This document shows positions 54,301 to 64,000 of a DNA stretch of 64,000 bases, in pieces (position 1 is the first letter of the stretch; each line of letters opens with the position of its first letter). This DNA comes from Tubiluchus corallicola (lineage: Eukaryota > Priapulida > Priapulimorpha > Priapulimorphida > Tubiluchidae): positions 248,001 to 312,000 of the forward strand of contig JAQGDQ010000160.1 in assembly GCA_030141605.1 (NCBI GenBank), in the 5' to 3' direction. The translations under genes were made by a program, and so were the position numbers. Below the pieces are notes generated by a model. It made no database searches. It saw nothing but the letters and a program-made list of their open reading frames with translations, and was not told the origin of the DNA.

Positions 54301-57300
54301 AATCTTAAGAAATATGAGCTAAATATATAATGTTAATTAATTAGGTACTAATTAGGTTAAACAAAGTAAACACTGCAAAATTCAAGATGCGTATTTTATT
54401 TCAAAATCTGGAATTCTTTATCCCAATTTCATAAAAGAATACACACCCATAAGTTCACCATGTCCGATGCGACCAAAACGTCCAACTACAAGTCTCCATG
54501 GAATGGTCGTAGACGACATGACACCTAAGAGGAACTCCCAAAGTTTGTGAAGTCCAGCTTTCCTAGCAGATGCCTTTTTTCTTCTTCCTCTGCAAAGCAT
54601 AAGTTCAGTACAGAGAAATTCATTAAAGCAAACCAGCACAATATTATCAGCAGCGTATTGGCATATTATGTTTTTATTTCAAATGACATGCTTGCAATAA
54701 CACAGAGATAGCAACTCACCGATTAGGAATTTCAACATTGATGATAGACGTTTCTAAAAGATCTCCTCGATCATCAGTGCAAACAGCAAGCAGCCATCGC
54801 TGATCTTGAGACAGGCAATATGCACAGAACAGCACAGTGCACTTTTCCACTGTTTCCCCAAAAGACTCGCCCAGTTCAGTCTGCTTGTCCTTTTGCGGTG
54901 CCAAAATGTACGGTGGTCGGAACATTCGTACTGCCTGCTTCTACAAAACAAAAGAAAAAACTACAATGGTAGACACTGTAGACAGTAGACACTGTACTTT
55001 ATTTTTGACAAAAATCGATTGCTGAACAAAATTTGTTAATACAAAAACATAAGCATTGTGCTTTTAAGCAATCCCTGTGGGCCTAAATAGAAGATGCTTC
55101 TCAATAAAGTAGTACCGATATGAATGGATAAATACTTTGCTATATACAGTTCTGCTCTCTGCTAGGCTGTATCTAGTATTGAAATGGCAGAGATTACTTA
55201 AGGCCTGGAATTTAGTAAACTACCAAAAAGAATCCACCAATGTGGGACACTGTTGGCAAAAGTGTCTTGGCCACTGTTGGACGTGTATACATTGTCCCAC
55301 GACTAAAAAAGTGTCGAAGCGATGGGCCTTCAAAAATCAATTTTCAAAAACTTCTGAAACTCCAGAATGCCATCTAGTGGCAAACATCTCAATTAAAACC
55401 TCACACCTGATCATATGAGACCAAATATAAAGTACAACTTTAATAGTCAAGTTATTCAACCTCTAGTATCTTTCAATTGGTGCCATATTAAAATAAAGAA
55501 CTTTTATGAAAAGTTTCAGGTAAATGAATTTATTTCACTTATTGGCTTATTACAAGTGTTCTAACTGTCAAAATCTAACAAAATTTTGTTATTCATATAA
55601 TTTTATTTCAAAACATGAAAATATTGCCCTCAGATGTAGGAATGAGCCAATATTTCAGAGCATTTTCAGTTTTATTTGCAGTGAAGTATATTAATGTTAT
55701 TAAGGTCAATGGCAATTGGCAGTTTTTAATTCACAAACCTCAGAGGTTCTGAGCAAGCGCTCCTGGTGGGCAGCCGGCCCAAATCCCGTCATACTCTTTG
55801 CCTGCTGAGTCTGGTGAAGCAACTTCCGGCTTTGAGTGAATACAGACAATGCCATAGCTTTCATTCTTGCAGAATGGTGACTTTGATCTTCTCCTTGACT
55901 GACAGTTAAAACGGTCTCCAAGGGAACAATCTAATGTGAAAAAGTTATGTAAAAATTTCTTAAACACAAACAAAGATAAAAACAAAATTTTGTTTATGGA
56001 AAAGATAGAATTATCAATTAAAAAGCATCAACTGAGAATGATAGTCAAAGGGGAAATTTTTTATTTGAATGGTATTATCCAAATCCAACAGCACAAGTAG
56101 GTCAGTTTAAATTGCAAAAAAAAGAAAACAACACAAATATATTATTAATATCAACAACTCAACATCAATAGATGTATATATGATTGATCATCATAGACTT
56201 AGAGATTTAAAAACACTTTGGTTTTACAAAAACTGTCTTTTGGAAAAATATAATTCAAATTAATGTAATAAAAGTGCACATTATCTACTGAAGCAACAAC
56301 ACCGCTAAAACATTTGAAATGTGTCTGTACCTGAAGAATTATGTTATTTTTCATATTCTGCGGTAAAAACTCTAGCATCTCCATATAGCAACGCAACATG
56401 CCAAGTGATATCAATCGATTCAAATTATCATCATCGCTACCATATGTAAATGCATCAACCATGTACACCACTAATGCTGGTGTGTGAATATCATCTTCGT
56501 GTTCTGGTTCAGGATGTGTGACTCGATCCTTCTGAGTCTGCGTAGTTACAACGTGGGGCGCAGGACTATCGTCAGCTAAAAAAGGAACATTAATGGTATT
56601 GAAAATATCACTTACCAAGAAAAACAAAGCATTTTTCACTTAAAAAAAATTTAGTAAAATTAGTAATATCAGTAGCAATAGTACTGAAATCTGAGTAGGG
56701 AGAACAGTACAAAACAACCACATAAAACATAAAAACTGCAAATTTACCAGTACACAACTGCATGCCATTTAATGCAATCTATAACTTGCTAGATTTGATT
56801 CTAAAATGTTAAACAGATCAAATTCAAGCTCAGAAACAGAGAATTATACATACGTCTGTCTTGACTAGCAGTACTATCAGCATTGTTGCTTGGAGGATTG
56901 TCAGGCGTAGACGGCGGTGGCATGGGGGAAGGGACAGGAGCCTTTTCAAATAAACTTCTGTCCAATGGCAGTGTTGACAAATGAGTGGCTGTAAAAATGT
57001 AAACACAAAAATTTATTCAAAATAAAGACATTCAACTGTTTACAACTGTAAACAGTTACAATTAATTTAGATGTTAAGGTATGTAATGTATACATTAATC
57101 TTACCTAAATGATATCGGCAGACTTGTGCGTATAACCTCAACTTGTCAGCAATTGCAGACTCGCCTATAAAGCAACAAACAGACTCAGAACACAATATAC
57201 TATTAGCCATATCCAAGGTTCATATGGTAAAACTTGGCAAACAATTGTAAAATATGCAATCCCAATAGCTTTGAAGCCACTGATCTTCAAAATTCATAGA

Positions 57301-60300
57301 GCAAGCAGTTTAGTGGTTGTTTTGTTTAAAGCAAGTGTGAGGTTTAACACACACATACAAGTGAAACTTGGCTATCAGCCATTCTTTTTTGATATATGCG
57401 AGTTGTTCATGTGTTTATCATAACGGATTAGCAATATATGTTTTAGTACCTAGCATAACACCTCAGTTGGAAGGTTAGTGCAATATCAGATAATCATTGT
57501 TGTTATAATGTTACCTATCAACTTGAACCAGTCATCTACTTTTTGGTCAGCAAGAGTCTTTGCAGCTGATTTGCCTACTCTCATAATACCGTCCCGTAAT
57601 ACCCTGATAATTGGCGTGTGTTTGCCTAGCCTGCACACCTAAAAAAATATAATCATTTAAAAATTATTGGCCTGGTTGAAGTAGTCTAAACTGATGAGCT
57701 CTCACTAGTCAATATAAAGAAATACTTTATTGAGAACCTTTAAACTTGCGAAAGTTTAAGATAGCACCTAACATTGAAAATTAACATACGCTTAAACAGA
57801 AGCAAGATTTAAACATACCTCATATGTACTGCTCAACTCTTTAAAGAAGACCCGGACTGCATTCAAAATGTACTCATTGTCTGGTGCTACAACAACGTAC
57901 GCAATATCACGTGCAGTAGAGTAAGGCTCAAGCATAAGTTTGTCCCAGAAAGATACAGCATATGGAGATAAGGACATCCAGTCTTTCTCATGACCAACAA
58001 GTAAGGAAGGAATTGGTTGTGGTTCACATTGCTCCTCTGTACCTATAAAATTAAAGGCACATATAAATAATTCAGTACAATAAAACACAGAATTGCTTTA
58101 GCATTTTCTAGTTGGCATTGACCACGAATGTAACAGTTTTAGGATTCCAGGGTCAATCAAAACATCATCAAGGTCTTACAATTTTAGTAATCAGGCAAAT
58201 TATTTCCCACCATACAGCTAATAGTAGAACCGCACAGTAGTTCCAAAACTGACAGCACCGAATACCTTTGTGAATTCAGATACAACACAAAATAAAAACT
58301 ATCCACAGGAACAAAAAAAAAGTGTTTTGTACTTAATATAATTTGATCATTACTAAATTTGCAATTTAGTCACACTACTAACCTCTGCCAGCTAGTTTGT
58401 GAAACTGTTTCCAGGTCAAAGGCCCAGATACGCTGTACTCAGGTTCCCACAGACGAGTTTTGCGATTCTTCTGGACCGCATCTTGCAACAGTGGCTGCAT
58501 GGAACACAATAACCGCACAATGTCTTGCTCGTTAACAATAGTTTCCTCTGAAAAACAGAAGAAAGTCTTTGGAATTTATGTACACAAAACAAAAAACAAA
58601 CCAACAAAGGTGCACGGAGTGACATGTCAAAAATGACCATGACCAGATAGGACTTGCTATTCACTCAGAGGAACCAGGTACATGTCCTCCATTCACTCAC
58701 TAAACTACTCACACATTTGCCTGGGGTAGAATATCACTTATATGTTCTTTTAATATGAACTGCTCCAAAAAAACGACAGTGACTTATGTTAGGATCTGCA
58801 GTAAGAAGATATGAATACATGTACAGAAAAAAAAATTCACATAGCTAATTTGCTAGTGAAATGAAGTATCTCTTATGTTCTTTTTGAACAGGGGAGATTG
58901 TGGTTTCAGGCAGACAATTTCTTGTTAGAAATTCCGTAGAACAGCCCAATGAAAAGAAACTGGGCATATAAACAGCTGTGCTACATCTAGAAATGTCAAG
59001 AATTCAAGAATAAAATTATGAGAGAAATGGGCACAATTTAATTTTTAAATTTCTATCATTTCTAAATTACAATGCAAAGACATAAAGTAAACTGAATAAT
59101 ATAAAAAAACTGAACACTCAGATTTAAAATAAGTTGATAACTACGAAAATGTGGTTAATAATTTTAGTTATACCAGGAGCGTGATTCCAGGGATGTATAC
59201 ATGATCGCAGTGTATTTTCATCTGCTTTATATGCCATACAGCTATCAGAATACTGACGTGCTTGATCAAGAACCATTAAACAAGCTTCTGTACTATCTGA
59301 AAACAAATGGAACTTACATTATCTAAATTCAAATTCTGGAAACGTTGTAGTAATAGTATAAAATAACAAAAGTGAGGGATCAAAAACAAAAATTGATTCA
59401 CGCATCTCGGTCCGAGTATTAGCATAAGAGAAATCACTAAGCAGAAAATTAGCCATTTCACACAAGAATCCAATTGGTTATTGGCAAATGGCAATTAAAA
59501 TGAATTCTCTTGGAACACATATGCACGTTTAGCTATAAGCATTACAAGTGCTAGCTGCCAAAAATAAAATACTAATTTGGCATCACACGCCCCTAGATTT
59601 TTTTATTTTTTTTTGCTACAAATTACTTTTAACATTCTGCACAAAATCAAAATGTCAAGACCACATGTGATAATTATACATACCGATGATTTCTAGTTTC
59701 CTGGACTTTCTTGTATTAACACTATGTTCTTCAGCTTGTCTCATATATGGCTTCATATACTTATAAAATATAGTCAGCGACGAAAATGGACTGGAACACT
59801 GAGACTGTAATAACAGTAACAAGCCAGCTGGAGTTCTTTCCTGTTTGCCTTCACCAAGTTTGATCAAGCTAGGCTTACGAGGATAGCTGCCATCATCACG
59901 GATCCCAGTAATATCAACCTCATCCTCATAAAATAGTCCGACACCATGTGCGCAAACACGATTCCGTACAGCAGTGAATCCGCAAATGCAGTCCGAATAC
60001 TGTAGCTCGCTTATTTGATCGGGCAAATATAAACTACGGTCACCGCCACGGATGTTCATATTACACACACATATTTCACAACTGTCAAAGTTGTGGTCTT
60101 TGTAAATGTTCAGTACAGTGTCGGAAAGCAAGAGCGTGACAAGTAAACTGTGCACTTCTGGAAAGCTTGCCAGTGATCCTGTATCAACGGAATTCACATT
60201 TCTGTTCATATACGAGGAAGAATTAGAAGCAGGAGATTGCAGTTCAAAACTCATTGGACCACCGAGTCTGTTATCAAAATACACAGCCGGCGAATGAGAG

Positions 60301-63300
60301 AGCGGTGTCCGTGCCATGCTAATACTACCAGGAGTTTTGTCGATGTTGTGATCTATCATAGTTGGAGCTGGTGCCCTAATCGACCTGTAAAACAACCAAA
60401 ACATAATAAAACAAAATCCTATAAAACAAGATCTTGTAAAGTGTGCTAAAAGTATTACAATATATCTTTTAACTAAATATATATTAGTACTTACACTGGT
60501 TGATGTTTCTCAATTGCAGGAAGCGCATAATGCCACGAAGCCTTGTATATGCAGTCTTCGGGAAGAGATATTGCTGCAGGTAATGTAGTAAGTGGTGCAT
60601 ACTTTGAAGAACCAACAAATCGGTGAGCGGATGGAACTTTGTAGACAAACGACCAGTCCTAAATTAACAAAATTAATTAAATATAACCAATCACTGTATA
60701 GTCAGCAAAATTATGAAAAGAAATTTATTAATCACAAAATACCTGACATGTGTTGTGCATGTTCACAGCACATTTTTAATTGTATCAAAGAAATGGTTTT
60801 GAATAAAATAGAGTCAGCGATGCCAAATGTTGCACTAAGTGTAATCATTCGGAAAGCAGAAATTTCTTAAAGTCACAGTTATAAACATTATGAATCTTGA
60901 TTAAACAACACTCACCTTGATTGGCTCGTACTGAGGACTGCCCAGTAAGGACACTATGGTTGCTGTGGATACTGCTTCTGAGGTAGCGGCTTCCATAGAT
61001 GTTGTTTCACCAGTATTACCAGCGCATGGCGAGTATATGGGGTGATTGCCGCCTTCAGATGGTGGCGTAGGGTAAATGCGTGATAGCTCTGTATCTAAAA
61101 ATCAGTGTGACATATGAATATTCACTAATGTGATTTTACGAAGTAACAACACGAACTCTTTGAACAAATACCGCATGACAAATTACTCAGTACAACATGC
61201 AAAATTAAAGAAAACCGAATGATACATACCCATTGTCGGCTTGACTTGAGTTGCCTAAAAAAATCAGGAAAGCATTTAAAAAAATAAGTAGCAACGTTTC
61301 ACCAATTTTTTTGCTAAGAATTTTAAAAGTTACAGTGTTCAAAAAAGGCAAAAAACCTGAAAATGTTGGTTACAAACATTTTTCACACCTACTGATGTGC
61401 ACTGAACTGCTGCAAGAAAATAAAGGTCAGTAAAAATGTTTGCAGAAAAAAGGAAGTTCAAATAAATGCCAAAGTGCAAATTGTTGACACACTTGTTTTT
61501 AGTACGCTGTAATAGTCAGTATTATGCAGTATTGTTTGTTAGGCATTACTAATTTTTTCGGTTTTGAAAAAAGACTTTAAATGACTTACTTTTTTAAAAC
61601 ACAATCTTCGAACAAAAAATATTTTTATAGTTTACTGCATTGACAGTATAAAACCAAGAATAAAACGTTAATTCCTCTAGAACACAACATCTGTGAATGG
61701 CAGATGAATGGCAATGAGACGCAAGCAGGTGATAACTAATGCAAAAACATTAGCTGCAAAGGAGTTAAACCACTATACAATCCCTGGGGCGAAGTGTTCA
61801 AAAACCATTATGCAGGAACAAAAATGAGGCTCTGATAATATTAATTCTACGGGTAAATTTACTTTATTTATTTCTACAATACAACATATTCTCAACAACA
61901 ACTGAATGATTTGTCGCAAATTATATATATATCAAACAAACAGTCTTAGTCTCTAATGGAAGGCGAAAAACTCTTAAAAATGGACAGTTTTCTTCCGTTT
62001 TTTCTGCAAAATTTATAAAACTGAGATCTGAAGAACGAAATCGCAAAAGACGGAATGCTATGCATTTCCAGAAAAGGCTTTCAATGTAGGGTGTAAAAGG
62101 CATAGTTTGGTTTCTTTGGAGGTTCACGTGCGGATGCAATAAGCACTTTCCCGGTCCATCCACCTAATTTTCATAAAAAATGCAAACAGAGACTAGAAAA
62201 AAGAGACCATTCTACTGTGTTATAGAGCTACCAACTGTCTGAGAAATTTTAATGTCAAGATAATTTGATGAATAATACCAAGACAGAACAATGTAGCATT
62301 GTGGTGATATTCCTTAGAAAAAATAGAAATGTCTGGTAGTTTACTAGGTAGTGAAGCTGACATAGCACAGAAAAATATTAGCATTGACCGCATATTATAA
62401 ATTTACAAATGCCTTTGAAAATCCAAATCTCACCACGGAAACTAAACTACAAATTTTGTCACAACTAGTAGAACCTGCATTATTTTGTATGTAGAAATAC
62501 GTTGGGTATAAAATGGCAAAAGTATAAAATTCAAATCAGGATCTATATATACGTATGTAATTTAACAGACAAGAAAGAATGGAGTGAGGTCAAACAGAAG
62601 CGTTGGCTCAGATGGATTGGATGTCACCAGAATTCTCACTTATTACAGCATTATTTTACATAAAGCACTAGTACCTGGGAAGAAGCCAAGAAGAGGACAG
62701 TTGGTCACATTATTAAGATACTCTGAAGAGTGATTTTTCTCCACTTGACTTAAACAATGTAGATGCTTACATAACGGTAGATTGGGGAACTTGGTACCAA
62801 ATTATGAGTGGTACAATGATGCGTAACATCAGCACCTAAGATGATGATGATGATGATCATGACAGAGAGAGATATTATTATTGCTATGAAATATCTGTTA
62901 ACCTATTCATCAATACCAGGGCATTTAAGCAAAAGCTTTGAGGCATTAAGAAAAAACTATGTAGAATGTTTGCACATTGTTGACTGTGCACAGAATGCTT
63001 TTTGGGGTTTGGCTAATATATAATAAAAGTCAAGGCTGTTATCGAAACTGTATTTACATACTGAAACCAAAACTTTTCGAAACATAGGAAACCGATGCCG
63101 AACCGAAACACTTTTGCAAAACCAACTACTATTAAAACTGGAAAAAATTCTAAAATAGAATATTTTGTTTGTTTGCTTTCATTTGCTGTGATGCAAAATT
63201 ACTGATAAAAAGTGAATAGAAAAAGGACAAGGATGTTTTATAGTACAGAACCTCAACTTTGATGGAGTGGCTTACACTAGATAATGTGTTATAAAGTTTT

Positions 63301-63965
63301 TAGATTTAAGTATCCTTAATAATTAATATTTAAAGATCATAATGCTTCATTAAAAATAAACAAATTTTATTTTGTAGATATTTTTGTTGCTTATATTTCA
63401 AAAATTATAAAATTAAATGTGATTTTGCTTAAGTAAATTCAAACATGGTTTGATATTTCGGCCGATTGGGCCCTAAAACTTCACAGTCGTCAGCAATGAA
63501 AATATACCGCATTGCCGGTAAAAGCATATCACAAAATGTTATGCACACGAAATTTTCGCTTTGTTTGAACCAATAAGAGAAAAAGGAAAATTGGATAAAT
63601 ACTAGCAAAACCTTGGGAAAATGCTACCAAAATTTGGAAAAATTATTTTCAAATCGATTCTCAAATCAGTAAGTAGTCCCACTAACCGATTTGCAGAAAA
63701 AAAAACAATCTCAAACAGCTAACTGTCATTATTAAAATCAAAATACTGCAATTCTTACTACAATATGTTTCAGCACAAATAAAACAGATTCATAAAATAA
63801 ACAATTTACCGTATCAGTTTCTCCTTCATCGTTTTCTTCGTCTGTGTCAAATATTTGGTCAAGGTCACTGCTTGTGGGCTTCAAATCTTCTTCTCTCATC
63901 AAATGACCGCTATGAGGTCCAACTCTTGGAGTAGCACTTGGGGGCGATCCAAATGGAATTTCCTC
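51371..63965 (-). CDS. MED13: Mediator complex subunit 13 (MED13), C-terminal 20 exons; 5' part beyond window
   Basis: Largest subunit of the CDK8/cyclin C kinase module, tethering it to core Mediator in the nucleus. Exons, 5' to 3' on the minus strand: 63810-63965, 61230-61254, 60916-61094, 60495-60658, 59684-60384, 59174-59296, 58383-58547, 57819-58042, 57515-57638, 57105-57164, 56854-56988, 56331-56575, 55739-55930, 54720-54940, 54447-54589, 53980-54254, 53342-53557, 53028-53186, 52359-52477, 51371-51503. They total 3,759 nt (1,252 residues plus TGA), all in phase. Signatures: [131 protein letters not shown] and, at the end, [12 protein letters not shown]. Human MED13 is about 2,170 residues, so the N-terminal 40% lies to the right. 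Vertebrates have MED13 and MED13L; this is the single-type ancestor or either one. The final residues end soon after the conserved tail, as in the family. Confidence 0.97.
62560..62857 (+). mobile_element. LINE 3' tail with (GAT)n in MED13 intron
   Basis: A broken + frame reads [20 protein letters not shown] and ends NIST, stop, then (GAT)6-7 at 62,839-62,857. This matches the final residues plus trinucleotide tail of RTE/CR1-like non-LTR elements, inserted antisense to MED13. Only the very 3' end survives. Confidence 0.55.
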
Positions 63966-64000
63966 CTTAAATGAAGCGACAAATCAAATCAGCATCAGTA

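Noticed and set aside
54447-54640. Possible alternative donor GTGTATTC at the MED13 exon end (54,447)
   Set aside because: Using GGGT|GTGTATTC would break the phase-1 join to [10 protein letters not shown] in the next exon, while G|GTGTGT keeps the conserved GHGEL...WS sequence in frame.
61921-62163. 80-codon minus-strand frame in the MED13 intron
   Set aside because: It looks protein-like in places, but no acceptor/donor pair joins it in phase to the flanking MED13 exons, and MED13 phases already close through the 25-nt microexon.

Overview
This is a stretch of AT-rich animal nuclear genome. I can reconstruct five conserved metazoan genes, all split by GT-AG introns of roughly 100 bp to several kb, set among many decayed transposable elements. 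There are no operons, ribosome binding sites, CRISPR arrays, rRNA or canonical tRNA genes. The set (ribonucleotide reductase large subunit, NudE, a delphilin-type PDZ/harmonin-N/formin protein, STRAP, MED13) points to an invertebrate metazoan. A sponge, cnidarian or other early-branching animal fits the base composition and the style of the repeats, but the sequence alone does not fix the phylum.

Layout. 230-418 (+) is the last coding exon of RRM1; the rest of that gene lies to the left. 3.49-4.97 kb is a dead CR1-like LINE. 5,625-10,379 (+) is a complete eight-exon NudE/NDEL1 gene. 12,521-36,998 (-) is a 24-exon delphilin (GRID2IP)-like gene predicting about 1,667 residues. 39,456-46,101 (+) is a complete six-exon STRAP gene whose large first intron is packed with mobile elements. 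51,371-63,965 (-) holds the last 20 exons that I can see of MED13, about 1,252 residues, with the N-terminal part beyond the right edge. RRM1 and NudE are in tandem. NudE/delphilin and STRAP/MED13 converge. Delphilin and STRAP diverge from a 2.5-kb interval full of inverted repeats. In every gene the intron phases chain without a break and the summed coding length is a multiple of three.

The genes are not one pathway. RRM1 makes dNTP precursors, NudE serves dynein/LIS1, delphilin is a scaffold with a formin-like tail, STRAP acts in the SMN complex and TGF-beta signalling, and MED13 is the large subunit of the Mediator kinase module. The unusual material is of two kinds. In delphilin, there are three PDZ and three harmonin-N-like domains and an FH2 region that lacks its usual N-terminal and central hallmark motifs. 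A 57-bp repeat beside one of its exons has copied the splice acceptor in frame. Among the mobile elements there are a Tigger-like fold-back with premature stops shared by both arms, a pogo-type MITE nested in a relative, a 906-bp terminal-inverted-repeat element full of GTCCTAC motifs, and several long hairpins. I found no convincing new multi-gene system.
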